Below are positions 28,501 to 43,500 of a stretch of 64,000 nucleotides of DNA, piece by piece. A program made the position numbers and the translations under genes. Source of the stretch: Aphidius gifuensis (Eukaryota > Arthropoda > Insecta > Hymenoptera > Braconidae); NCBI RefSeq assembly GCF_014905175.1, contig NC_057793.1, forward strand, positions 5,084,001-5,148,000, read 5' to 3'. How positions within the stretch are numbered: position 1 is the first letter of the stretch; every line of letters starts with the position of its first letter. The notes below the pieces were generated by a model. That model was not told where the DNA came from. It did not search any database and saw nothing but the letters and a program-made list of their open reading frames with translations.

Positions 28501-31500
28501 TAAAGTATAAGTAATTTTTATTTTATTTTTTTTTTTTTCCATCAAAGTTTTTAAGAGTCAAGTTTTTCAGTGCACTTAATTATTGTAATGACTTGCACTT
28601 TTGAGGTAATAAGTTGTTTGAGTATTCAACGAGTAGAGAAAAAGGAAAAAAAAAAAAAAAGTTAAAAAAATTGAAATTTGAAGAATATTTGTAATAAAAA
28701 AAATTCATTTAAAAATTATTTATCTAATGAAACCTTGAAAAATAATGTTCATAGTATTATTTTTTTCTTTTTTTATGTCAATAATAAATAACAGTGATTT
28801 ATCTGAATTAAAAAAAAAAAAAAAAGCTCTATATCAGCGTGTTTCAATATTTTTCGGCTCAGCGGATTGTGTGTGTGTTTGTACAGTTGAATATAAATAT
28901 GTCGATAATCCGAATGGATATGATAGGGAAAAGTCACGCGTTGACATTTGTTGTAGTGGTTAAATGGGTCATAGACCACAGAGAGAACATATAAAACCGA
29001 GGTTACATACGAATCATTGTTATTCAACACCATCAAGAAAGTCATTTGCCAAAATTGCAATTTCTCGCTGACGTGAAATCAGCTTTTCGTCTACTTTTTA
29101 TAAAGTTTTTTTAAATTTTTTTCATTTTAACTACTCTTGCACTTGTTGTGACCCAAGGTAGAATAATGATGCACACTAGACTCAATATATTGTCGCCTCT
29201 GTTCGTCAAGTTAATTACTATTTTATTATTATTTTTATTATAATTAATATTTACGAAATATTTTTTTTTGTTTTAATTGTGTTCTCTTCAACATACATCT
29301 TTTTTCTTTGGTCTTGTAATAAAAAAAAAAAATAATTGTTCTTTTGTTATCTCATATTATTACGGCTTTTTTCACTTACCTTATAATTTTTTTATTCTTC
29401 TTTTTCTAGGAGTACGATGCTTACGAAATGTGACACTGGATGTAGTACCAGAGTTGGTTGAACGTGGTCAGCAAGCTACTCTACGATGTCACTATATACT
29501 TGATGCCAATGAACTTATATATTCTTTGAAGTGGTATCGTGGTACACGTGAATTCTATCGATATTCACCAAGTGAACATCCTGCAACTAAAAAATTTAAC
29601 ATAACAGGAATTAATGTTGATGTAAGTTGACATCAATTTAAAATACATAATTTAAAAAAAATAAATAGTAATGCTCTTAATTTTAAACAATTAATTATAC
29701 AAATTTATCACAAATTATATTTATCAATGAATATTCATATAAATAATTTACAAATGCAACTGAAAATATATATAAAAGATAAATAAATAAATAAATATTT
29801 CAAATTAAATTACAGTTAAATTTTCCAAATTTTCAATATATACAAAATCAAGATAAATGTTGAATTAATATTTTTTTTTATCCAGAATTTGTATTGTACA
29901 CGTAGTGGCAGTGCTATATCCAAATGAAATTGTTATTTGTTATACAATTTGTAAACGTTATATTCTCTATGGATTATTTTCTATCAGTTTGAAATGTCAC
30001 TATTCATAAATGCTTCAACAAATATAGATACTTGTTTTACTGTTACCCAAACTGATATATACAGATAAAATAAAGCATAAATAGTTTTTAAATATACAAC
30101 AGATTTAATACAAATAAAAAAAATTAAATAAATACAACAAACATCAATCAATTGAAATGATTAATTATTTATTTGTTTACAGGACAAAAATTCAAATCAA
30201 AGTCAAGTGACAATAACAAATGTTGATTTTGGATTGAGTGGAAATTTTTCATGTGAAGTCACTGTTGATGAGCCAACATTTTCAACAGAACAAGCCATCA
30301 AGAAAATTACAATTGTTTGTAAGTTAATGTTATTATATTTTTTTGCTTTTAAGATTAAAGTTTTGATTTTAAGGTATCTTAACATACATCACATCACGAA
30401 ATTATAATTTTAATGTGCTGTTACATGTTGGCTAATTATGGTATATGTATATATATTAAGGCCAACTTTGAAAGTTGTTTATATGAGGAAAGCATACAAC
30501 AACAAAACTGATGAAGATTACATTACTGAACCGTTAATTAAGTATTGGTATATACAGTGTTGCATCACTGTCAGATTACATACCTTTATTCTAGATAGAT
30601 AAATGTCGAAATGGACAGAAAGAAGGATGATAATAGATAATAGATGAGACAGAAAACAAGACTGTATAAGAGCTTTTCAAAGGATCACGAAAGCCATTGA
30701 GTTTTTTTATTTTATGCAACACCACAACATTGGGTGGCAACCACATTAACCACAGGGGGATGAATTCACATCTAGGACAATCTTGTATCATTTTTTTTTT
30801 CCTTTTTTTTCAACATCCAATAGACACGCTGTATGAATTCACCATGATTGAATTTTAAAACAAAAAAAATCATAGAAATACATAAAGTATCAAGTGATGG
30901 ATAAAATATAAAATAACAGAAAAAAAAATAAATAAATATCATTAAATAAAAATAATTTTAACTTGAGTAAATTGAGCAAATTTATTTTTCATGTAACACT
31001 TGCATTGGGCATAGTAATACATGTAAAATAAAGTTTTAAAAACGTAATCACCAACTGAAATTCAGTTTGATTGATCAACTATACTGTCAAGTAAATTTCA
31101 AGTTTATTTATTCAAACTATGAATTGGCAAAATACACACTCTCTTGATTATTTGAAAAAAAAAAATTTACGAAAATTAAAAAATATTTAGTTTTAATTAT
31201 TTTTCATACATCACTTGATCCTCAATATTCAATTCAATGATATTCCAAAACTAACTAAAATGAAACTCTAATTCTGAACTAAATCAAAGTTACGTGAAGC
31301 ATATAACATATTGAATTCATCAGTTGTGGTACATGAGCGGAAATATCTAGTGGACGTTCAGATGGTGTAATCATACTGGGATTCTCCAACATACTGTTCA
31401 AATAACGAATTTAATTCACCGCAAAACATAAAATTACTTGTTCATACATATACATACATACATGACGATGAGCTCATCTCTTTTAGAATACAATTTAAAA

Positions 31501-34500
31501 ACGAAAAAAAAAAAAAATTTAAATTAACTTATTTTTTATAGAATTGAAAACGTGCAGAAAAAGGGGATGAAGCGTAGAATGAAAAAATAAAAAAAAAATT
31601 ATAATGTAACATGAAGGATAAGAGATAAATTAAGAGAAAAAAAATAGAATATTTTGATATCAATACAAGTGCCAGAGCACGAAAAAAGCATAACTGCTGG
31701 CTCGTTTCACATCCAATTCTAGGCCAAAATCCAAAAACCTGCACACGCGGCTCTACGCCTCAACTTGGCCGTGTCGAAAATTGGATAAGTTCCTAGCGCG
31801 TACCAAAGTCTTGAAGATAAATAAATATATATATTCAATGCTAACATAATATCTGTATTGCTGCAAAGGAATATCAAATTTAAATAATGATAATAATAAT
31901 AAACAAAAGAGAAAAAAAATTATAAAACATAGAAGAAACAAGAAGTATCTTAATGAAAAAATTATGTTCTCAGTTTGTGTTTACCAATAATGAAAATAAT
32001 AATAAAATTAGAATAAAATTATTGTTTTTCAGCACTGCCATCATCGAGGCCCGTTCTCGCATCTGAACGAAGCCGTTACGAGTCTGGAGACATACTCAAA
32101 GCAAATTGTAGTGTGCCACCTTCTAAGCCCCCAGTTGAATTCTCTTTTACGCTCAACAACTTTCCGGTAAGCATCAATTTTTTTTTTCTTTTTTTTTCTT
32201 TCGTCACTTAACTTTGTGACTGAATTTTTTCTTTTTATTATACATACAATAGACACAAAAAAAAAAAAATAAAAATAAACAAATTATTCTCGGAGAAAAA
32301 AAAAAAAAAAAACAAATAACAAAGTATTTGCAAGTATAATAGTATTTAATTCACGTCAGAAACAAAGAATTAGTTGTTTGATGTTGATTTTTTTTTTTTA
32401 TTTGTTTTTCTTTTTTTTTTGTGAACTGTTCGGTGATGAGAAATGTTTAGATTGCTCTTGCCATCATTTGCGAGTTGAATGATAAGCGAAATAATAATGG
32501 AAAAAAAAAAGAATTAGACATCAAACTCAGATCTAATAAACGTCCTGACCAAAAGTTTGAAAAATGTTTTTTTTTTTTTTTTTTTTTCGCCAAGCTTTTA
32601 TCCAAGCAATTTGAGCTTTTACGGATACTTTTTCCTTTGACTCAACTGTGTGCAGCCTAACCACCCCTATTCTTACTACCCCCTTTTTTCCTCCCTTGCT
32701 TCATCTCATCGCGGACTGTTCCGCACGACCGTCATCATGAGAGAAAATTACTTTCCTTCGTGATCCGAGTTTATATTTTTGTATTTTCTTTAACTGCCTA
32801 TATCCACGCAATCCCACTAGTACCACCTGCTGTCATAATATATATTATATCTATATACGGGTGTGTAAAACTAGATTAAAAAAGAATACCACTTTTTTAT
32901 TAAAAAAAAAAAAAAAAAAATGAATCAATCAATAAAAAGCCGAAAAAAAAATAAATTGGAAACATTTTATTTATAAAAAAAAATTAAGCAAAGTAAAAAA
33001 AAAAAAAATGTTATATAAAATCTAAATCAAAATGAGATCTAAATTGATTTTACAAAATGCAATATTGACTCAACTAATTCCTAGACACATATTTGACGTC
33101 ACTGCGGAAATTAAGTCCAGTTGATTTTCCACAGTATTTGTTCAATTTTATGAAATATTATTATTTAACCTCAAAAATTTTTTTCAATACAAATACACTG
33201 ATAAAATATTAAAGTATTGATTAAGTTTATAAATATAATCATAATAATAATATTAATCAATTAAATTTTATAATAGAAATTTAAAAAGTATATATTAAAA
33301 AATGAATAAAATTTATTAAATAATTGAGTGTTTTAATAACAAATCATTTATGAGACATTGATGAATTTTGTAAGCTCAGTCTTTTGACCCTTTGCCGTTC
33401 TTTAACGACCATTTAGTCTATTTATTGCTCGGGTAATCAGCTCTACGAAGCAGTGTCCATTAGTCGCATCCCCTTTTGCACAACCTAGTCAGACAAGTAG
33501 CCATACAAATGCGATAAACAAGTAACCTCTGACCAAGTAAACGAGCTAACAAATTCATGTTATCTTTTTATTATTTCTATTTCATATTATACAAATGTAT
33601 ACATATTTTTTTTTTATTCACATTTATATTTTTTCTTTTCTATATAGACACAACTGTCAACATAAAATTGCTTGGATTATGTCAATTACACACATGTTTG
33701 TTTTTTTATAGTATATTGATAGTCAAATAACACATAAGCCATAAACATACATAAAATAAAAATGATTACAACATCCCAGTCCTAATCGACGTAAATATAT
33801 TTTGACCCTAACAAAAACATTTACCCCTCGAATGAGTCATATTGGTTATGGTACTTGCAAACTATGCCCTTTTTTTTTTTTTTATTCTTTAGCTGTGAAC
33901 AAATATATTTGTTCATGGCTAAAGAGAGAAAAACACCGACAACATATATTCGTGATAAATTTGATGGGATGGTAACGATTGTGTAGGGAACCAAACACAT
34001 GAGTCTTATTCCCGTCACCTTGAGCTCAACACAAGACTAACACTGCTTTTATTTGCTCAGAATGTTTTTTTTTTTCGCTTTTATTTCTTTTTTTATTATG
34101 ATTATTTGTGTGCTTTATTATTATTATTATTTTTATATCATTTTTTATTTGGGTTTAGGATGTATTTTTTCAGTTCATTTTATTTAATTTTCCCAAGACT
34201 TGACGATGTCATGTTACTCCAAAAGATACACGTATTTTCTTGGAGATTATACGTTTTGTAGATGTATGAGTTTATGAACGATACGATTCTTCTTGGTGAT
34301 GGTTCACCAAGTAAGTCTTATGGTCTTGATAGACTGTAAAACAACAACTGGGATGGCTCTTGGGTGCAAGCTTACAGTTTCCTATTCTGGATTTATTCCC
34401 TGAAGTATGATGTCGTTTTTTTTTTTTTTTTTCTATTTCAATTTATTTTTATCTATTTGTGTTATTTTTTTTTTTTATAACTCTTAAAAAATTCAATTAC

Positions 34501-37500
34501 TATTCTACTATACTAATTTGATTAAAAATATTTACTTTTATATAAATGAATAACATATGAATATATATTTACATAAGAAAAATAAAAATATTCATCAAGT
34601 TTTTGTACGTGATGGAAAAATAGTAACACAGATCAAGTGTCAAATAATTTTTATTTTAATGGCCTTGGCTTTTAGGGATCTTGTTAATGCAATAACAAAA
34701 TAAAAGTTATAGCATGTTTTAAAATAAATACAAAAATAAAAATAAATAAAAAATTAATGTTTATAGCATGTTATGAAAACATGGAAGACACTGAATTTTA
34801 AGTGAAAAATATATAAGTTTGTATATTTATTTTATCAAAACATGAATTAAAAATAATTAAATATTTGATAGCTTAATGTGGGAAGGAGGGGAAGACTTAC
34901 AGAAGCTTTGTAAATAATTGGCTGAGATATTTTTTTTTATTTTTAAAAGTATATCAAATAACCAGGACTGTATTGTCGTCGACTAAACAATTGAATCTAA
35001 AGTAACATTGAAATATGAAAACATAAGTGTAAAAATAAACTTAAAAAAAAAATATATATATATGTAAAAGTAAAGAGAATAATTTGATACATTCATCAAG
35101 ACTAGATGAGAGAAGAATAAATTCACTGAACATTGGCGTACACACGTAGAAGACATTGTCGTTTGCTTTCACTTGGAAACTCTAGATGAACCTTCTCGCA
35201 TAACACCAATCTCTCAACACCATCACACAGTACTATCATACATATAAACAGTATCCACATTTAAACCACCACTATATATACAGTAGCATAATTAAATTCG
35301 TAGACACAACATAATGAAAGCTTACACCCAACTTTGTAGTGTATATCCTGTAACGAATTAGCATGGTCGACAAGCAAGTATTCAACTGTGTGTTCGTACT
35401 CAAAGAGAGATACTATGATACAATGTGCTTGGTCATTGTGTTGAGTTGAGAAATTGAATGCATTGTTTACTTCAAGTAAGTAAATATTCAACGCAGGATC
35501 TTATAACAAACAATTTCAAGATGTCTCAAGAAAACTAACTTTATTTCACCTGATATCCAACAGAAAAAATGTTTTTATTTATTTTTTTTCATTTTAATTT
35601 AATTTTTTCATTTATTTATTTGCCTGACTTTTGATCTTTATTAAAAGCATCATTTAATGAAAATAAATTTTACTCATTTCCATGATATGAAATAAATAAC
35701 AGCGCATATACACCTTTGATCACTGTAATTACGATTATATCAAATTCACTATATACATATATTTATTCATTCGTAGATTCTCTCTCGTGGCTTATTGCCA
35801 CCACATAGATCCATTCATTGCGACATTTTGCCATTTAACATCCATGAGAAATGAAAGACATTCAATATAGATATACGTTATCGTAATTTATTTCTAGCTG
35901 GTGGATTTGTTTGCCAGTTTTTTTTATTTATATATTTTTTCTTCTATTTTTTGAAATGTTTTTTTTTTTTTTTTCTATTATAAAACTAAAAGTAAAAACA
36001 TTAACCAATAGATTTTCATTAATGGCAAACAGCCCCTGCGGAATTAACCTCAAATGAAACAGCATGTAATTGCCATTTGAACTAGAGCATATCCAACAAT
36101 GTTCGGGTTTCATGAATAGTATGTGCTGGCTGAGGATCATGATACTATTCTGCCAAAGCCCCACACAGAGAAATCAAGAGTGGGGTAACTCAGTTGCCAG
36201 TAACTAGCTATTATCATTTACACGTATATGAAGCCTTGGTTATATTGAACCATACAAGGGTATATTGGTTATATATATCATACAATCAGCTCACCCTAAT
36301 TGTGGTCAAGTTTCATTTGAGATGAATTTGATCATCGATTTCAAACAGCAACAAAATTGTAAGAGAGATAATTTTGGGAAAGAGGGCGGCTGCTGAGGTT
36401 CCATAAAATATATTATATATATACATTTTACAACATCGTATTCATGAACCACATCACGTTTTGGGTAAATCGTGGTTCTCGTTTATTAGCTGTAACGTTA
36501 GTATAAATAGATGTTGAGACAAGATGGATGCAACAGAGTAACAACAGTAACAGCAGGAAACCGCGAAATGGGTGCTAAGCATAGTTGAAGTTGAGTGATC
36601 CTGGCAACTCTGATGCTTTTCGTTGTTGAGGATATGGTTTGGTCCTTCATCCAAGAACTTTGTTAACCCAAACTAGTATTCCATTATAGACACTATGACA
36701 AAACTTACTTATCAAGACAAAGTTCGATATATATAGACAAGGTTTGATCGAATAATGGAAGCTAGATGCAGATGAATCTATTGTTTTCACGTGAAGAAAC
36801 CATTGGTGGCAAATTCTATATATATAATCATTTTCTATTTTACAATTTCAATTGGTTTTACTCTCCTATCAACAAAACTAAATAGCATTTTACTATAGAT
36901 ATATAAGTCAAGTTCATTTTCAAATGACAAATGAGAAAGGCTATCTCATTTCAAATTCATCAACGGTTTTCACTGTTTCATTTGATCTTATCGATAACCC
37001 AATTTCCATTTTCATTTACTATTTTATTTCAAGAGTACTTTAAAACTCTGAGTTAATAATTAATTATATTATATCTTTTGAAATTAAAATTTTCTGTAAA
37101 TTGTATATGTGTATATTTTCACATTATAAATCTTTATATTAAAAGTTAAATAGTTAAAATTTACTCAAGAGCTTTTAAGCTAGACCTAGCATTATTTACA
37201 TCTTTTATGTTTAGCAAACGCATTTACCCTTTGCTAATATTTGAGGTAAATTTTATGTTATATTTCACCTCATCTAACTCGGCCTGCTTTTAAATGTTAT
37301 GTAGTATTTCAATGTATTTTCATCGTCACAGACGCTTATAATACTCTGTTGTCTACTATACCTTTTTGGTTCGGGGTTTTTGGTTTAACTCATGTATACA
37401 AACGAAAAAGCTACATTACCGAATAGTCGGATATCGTGTGTATATATATATACTTACAAATGAAGTTTAATTTGTAGAAATTTTAGCGTGTTTCTACTTT

Positions 37501-40500
37501 CAAATAAAATTTTATTTAACTTTTATATAAAACTCTGTTTTCCAACTAGTTTGACAAATAATGCATTGCTGAGTTTATTGGTAAGTAAAATTTATTGTCT
37601 CTGTAATTGGGCGGTTTAGTGGAAAATATTTTAGTTGGTGAACACAAGAGAAATTGCTGAATAAATTGGTTCAATTTATAAATAATAATATTTCATTATT
37701 GAAAATATTGAAATATGTGAAATGATATCATAGACATTTTTTAAACAAAGTACAAATACATTAATAATGAAACAAAATATCAAAGTGACATCAAAAACTC
37801 TATTGAATTCAAAATTAATTATTCACTATATCAAGGGAGCAGGGTTTTTTTTTAAAAAAATCAATTGATATTTTGATTTAATTTAAATATCAATGGACAA
37901 AAAATAAATATTTTCAAGCGTTAAAAAATAGAAAAAATAAAATATCAAAATGTTGAAAAAAAAAAAATAGAAACAATATGAATAAGTCAGATATTTATAT
38001 CAAACAATTTTGATCACAGAGAACGATTGAGATTGAATATGGCAAGAGACTTGTTTGAAGATTTTGATGGATTCAGTGCAAAGATCGCTTTGTTATAGAA
38101 ACACTATTTGCAAACACTGAAAGGTATTATTGCATGATAAAGTATGAAAAAGACAGACAATAGACAAAGCTGAAGGAAATGAGAACAACGAGTTTCCTAT
38201 ATTTTAAGAAGGCAAAGAAGATTTTGAAAATCCTTAAAGCACGTGAGGATTTGACTTATAAATTTCACTGAGTATATAGTGTTAAGAAAATACGATAGGG
38301 CCAAATGGAATATCGTTTATGTGTTCTATCTTCATCAAATGGCTTTGTTCTCTATCAGATTTATTTATATATTATATATATACAGATATAAACCAAAGAT
38401 GCGTTTTACTAGTCTCGTTCGGTGTACCACGTAAATGCTATTATTTCTATAGCAACAGTCAGGGCAAGATGCAAGAAGTTTATGGGTTATATTGAGGGGT
38501 AAAAAGATTGCTCCAACCAACCCTAAACGTTTTCACCATTATCATCAGATCGTTACAATATTGTTTGCCATCCAGATACAAAACAATCTGGCTGACAATG
38601 TACAGTCAACTTTTTACCTTACAATTTAATATGGAAAAATGCTTTTTAAAATTTTACAAATAAATGCAAAATTTATTATTGCACACGTATAACTCTATAA
38701 CAAAAAAAAAAAAAAAAAAATTCACTTTTCATAAAATGTTTTGGCAAAATGAAATTTTTTGCAAGTCAAATTTTTTCTTCACTTCATGTAAATAGAATAA
38801 AAATATTCACCTTTTATATCTATATTTTTATATAAATAACCATAAACAACTAAAATCACAGTATTTTTGAAAATGAAATACTTTTTATTTTTTCACGTCA
38901 ATCTTTTATTCATTTCATCGTATTTTCTTTAATTTTATTTTTCATACTACTGTAAGTATGTAAATAATAAGATAATTTACATTTTGTAATGTTTCAGTGA
39001 TTTTGAGTTGAAAAAAAAATAGTTAAAATAATATTTTAAATTATCTTGAGATATTTGAAACTATATTTTCAAAAAAAAATGTATACTGTAGAATATTTAT
39101 TATCGAACAAAAGTGAGATGACACTGAGTATGCAAAATGGTATGACTGTTCATACATAGATTCAAAACATTGTGGGAAGATCGATGCGATGCAATGCTTC
39201 TGCAGCAAATATTTCTACGTTTCGACGCGTGAATTGAACGTCAACCAACCCTCCTCACCCACTTTCCTCTCTGATATCTAGTGCATTCCAGCAATGAAAC
39301 CAGTTTCTAGTTTGCCATTTACCAAACGTTCCGGGCTTCTAAACATTCTCCTGACAGTCATGATTACGAATTGCATAACTGAATGTGGCCTTTACGTCTA
39401 TTGTAAATCGGAGCGTCAGTTTGTCATGTCAATATTTAACCGGTGAACGTATAGATGTATAAAATTTTTCTCTCATTTTATTTTATCAGTGACTAACCAA
39501 CAAAATACATTGTGAATACATTTAAAATTTTATATTTCGACTATTGAATTAGTTGAAATGATTTATTTCAAAAAAGTTTAGCAATAAAAATTTTTGCTGA
39601 TATATTTTATTTTTTATTTTTTAAATATAGATATATTTAATCTGTATATTAGGTAAATTTATTCATGTAGAATGATGCTTGTAAAACTCAATCGTTGCGG
39701 AATATTCTGTCGGTCGTTGAGGATTCAAGCATCCGCAATCAGTCGGCCGTCTGTCTCAACGAGAGCTTGAACTTGCCAGTCCGATCGAGTTCATAAAGTT
39801 TAATCGTAGCTATTACACTGTAACCGGATACGCGCAAAAACCAACTTTATATATATACTAGATAGACTAGAGACAAGTAATCTACAAAACTCTATCGTAC
39901 AAGCTCAAATCCAACGCTTATCCACACATTGGCCAACAGAAGAAGCAATATATGTATACATATAGAGATAGCAAAATTGAAATTTACAACCTCATAGTCA
40001 CTTGGTTTTCCATGACACTATTTGCTTTTGCTCTACAAACTAACTATATTTTTTTAAATGTACATTTCATTTTCCTGCATTTGATTCTTCTCTTTTTTCT
40101 CTCATTCTCTGCCATGCATCACCGCAAGTACAAATTAACACAAATATTATATCAAAATTTTCGAGAGCACCACTCGTATATATGTTGAGTGATACTCAAT
40201 GGTTTTTGAGTGCACTAAATATTATAAGTACTGAAATAAAATTTTTATTTAAATTACTTTTTTATCAATTTTAAAGTAAATTATTATTTTATAAATTGAA
40301 AACTTTTTTCTATGTTTTTTTTTTAATTAAATTCAACTGTATATAGTTATATACTTTTGGAAAATGAAAAATCTATTTATAAATATATTTGTGAAATATA
40401 AAAATAAAAAAAAATGTATATGGATGAGATCTCAAGATAACAATTAAGAATAAATAAAGGTCATTGTTTATTGGACACCACTAATCCACGTGAAAGATAG

Positions 40501-43500
40501 ATGGTGTAGATAAAAGCAATATAATAAAAAAAACTTTTTTTTTTTTATCTTTAGAAAAATACTTTCAGTATATTTTTTTTTTCTTTCTTTATTGGAGAGT
40601 GTAACAAATTTCTACTTGGCTCGTTCGCACCTGAAATATATTTTCTAGTGAAAATGTTGAGTAGCAATCTCAGAAAAAGTGGATATCTTGATGCGCATAA
40701 ATCTAGACCGATTTTAAGACTGAAAAAGCCGTAGGTACGTCGATGAAACATCTACTTTTTTTTTATTTTTTTCCTATATTATTTATTATTACTATTTTTA
40801 TTATAACTTTTATTATATTTTATTTTTTTTTTTACAGTCTGTTATCGACTGCACTTTCTACACTGTGAATCAGAAGCTTTGTCGATAATTGGCCATTCAT
40901 GAGCAAGCTTTTTACTTTGGAATTGAAAACGCTCATTCGTAAATGCTCATAAAAAAAAAAAAAAAGTAGTATCGCCAGTAAAATCCATCAAAATTTTTTT
41001 TTTTCTTTTATTTTGTTTTTACCATGAACGTAAGCTTTATAACCAAAGATCGGGTTTTTTTTTTTTTTCGTTATTTTTTTAATCGATGACCATAAAAATT
41101 TCAGTAAAAAAATTGCGATATGAATCCAGAATCGACAAAGATGACGATCACCATATACATTTTTTTTTTTTTTCTTTAAATGGCAAAAGTTTTAAGGCAG
41201 ATATAAAGAAGTGAATATAAAATGAGCTGATATCAATATCAAATGTTTGTATCTTTATGTATTGAGTCAGTCAATGATATGAGATTGTGAAATTTTTAAA
41301 TCATAGAAGATAGGTTTTTCCAGGCTTCAATATTTACCAATTTCAGCTGGTTATTACATTTCATTTATTTATTTATTTAGTTTATTTTTTTTGTTATCCC
41401 CATTTATTTTTTTATATTCTTTCTTACTCTCTGAGGCATTGCCAAACAATAAAAGTAAGTATATATACGCAGAATCGAGGTGGAATCTAAATTGAATATT
41501 CTGTTGGTTGTATTGTATATATATGAGAATACGGGAATATTTTTAGTATGTTATAGTCGTAGTTATATGCCCCTTGAAGCTCGTAAACACACACATGCTA
41601 TGGTGATACTGAAGTGGCATTGCCATCGGTGGTTATTACGGACATTCAACCTGTTTCGAATGACCAACCTCGCGCCTCATATTCATGACATGATTTATTG
41701 AGTCAGCATTGTGATACTGCACTTTCGGGTTCACGCATTTACAAAAGTACATGCATATATGTATACACACTAATATTGCAATTCACGTTATTGTAAATTC
41801 TACGATATATATAGTCAACTCAAGGCCAAAAACATCATTTTCAAGTACCATCTATTTCGAATGATAAATTATCATGTGTTATCAATTATCATAATTAATT
41901 AAACAAAATCATATATATTCATAAAAACATTCTAAATTTTAATCCAAACTATAATTATATATGTCAAAGTATTTCAACATTTAAATTACTGCTTTTATAA
42001 TTGTGGCAAGTGCTCACTAAAATATATGTATCTCAATTTACCTAGTTTTATTTTTTTGTTTTATTGTATATAATTCTCATCTATGTAAACGTTATCTCAT
42101 ATAATCAAAAAAAAAAAAAAAAAATTAAAACAAATAAGAATAGAAAAAGCAAGCTCAAAAACCACTCAAATATACCACACTAAAAAGTGAGAGAAATGCA
42201 ATCTCAACGTGAGTAGAAATTCAAGTGATGAAAACGAAAAAACAAAGAACAAAAAAAAAAAAAAAAGAAATGACAGAATAATAAAACAAATGAAAAAAAG
42301 GATAACAGAGTGTAGAGCAATGCAAAACTCGAAGAGTATTTGGGGAATGAGTACAACGAAGAAGAGTGAGAAATAAAAATAAAAAAAAAAAAAAAACAAA
42401 AACAAAGACCAGAATACGCGAGTGTTACAAGCTGAATGAGCCTCAACGGTAAAAAGCATTGAAATTCGTCTACTCGTTTTCCCATTTTAAATTTGCATGT
42501 ATACGAAGTTTCAAGGTTTCAAGTGGATGCGCTTGCAGCAGTAAAAGGTGGATTGGCCAACCACTCCCTCAAGTCCTCTAAAATGAGTTCACCCTTTAAA
42601 CTCAATGCAACTTGGCACAACTAAGATAACTATTCAAGTATGTACTATCAAACTCCAATGATACAGAGACTAAAAGGCGTGATGTTTCTCCAAGTTTTAA
42701 CCACCAAAACTGGACTCTCAATATTACAACTACATACAATTGCACTTGGTCAAAGATTTTATTTATATATATCATTAAAGATTAAGTATCATAAATAAAC
42801 AATATAATAAATCTTTTTATATTTTTTTTTTTTTCCTTATAAAAACATACGTATGTATTACGAGTCATCATTTTTCACTGGCTTTGAAAAAATAAAAAAT
42901 TTCCTTTGAAATAATAATAAAAAAATTTAAACATGAAAAAAAATATAAAAAAAAATAAAATAAAAAATAAAATAAGCAGAAGAGAAATTTCCGTCGTTTG
43001 GCAAAATTCACGAGACCCGGAAGAGCATAAATTTGTGGTAGAAAACGACATTGTGGGACACTCTTCTTTGCAAAAAACTGAAATGTGTATATGTGTATTG
43101 TAGAATTGGAATGAGAGAGTGCAAAGGACATATATTGTCTGGATGTATATTCTCTGTAGTGAAGCTTGGAATAATATATATTCAAGCTTTTATAAATATA
43201 TATATATACAATTCTTTGTGGTGTGAAGCATACAACACTAGCCTAGAATATACTCAAGGTTCAAGTGCATTTCAGTGAATATACACCATTGAGTGCAAGG
43301 ATTCCAGTTACAGACACCCAAGTTTGTATAATTATACACGTTTCATCGAATACAAACCATTGAACGTATAATATATATACCCAAGTACTCATTGGATCAA
43401 AAGACCTTGAAGTATTTGATGTTGTCTCACATTTATTTTCATAGTGCACCAATATACCCAGTTTTACTATATTTTTGTTTTTTTTTTTATTTTGTAATAG

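Larger units (their letters stand above)
14653..29409 (+). other. Beat gene intron 1, remainder
   Basis: Non-coding. It contains many A/T homopolymers (about 19-20 T near 22150-22168), an ATT microsatellite at about 24071-24089 and an AAT repeat at about 26773-26790. GC-richer patches lie at about 20400-20830 and 21640-21960. Open frames in this stretch are low complexity or unrecognised. Confidence 0.6.

Noticed and set aside
33405..33470. tRNA-like stretch
   Set aside because: No A-box/B-box pair or cloverleaf can be drawn on either strand.
33887..33924. Palindrome as a microRNA precursor
   Set aside because: The stem is about 19 bp with essentially no loop, far from the usual ~60-80 base precursor shape.
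41480..41701. 73-codon plus-strand frame in intron 4
   Set aside because: No recognisable motif, no neighbouring splice logic and no codon bias; probably chance.
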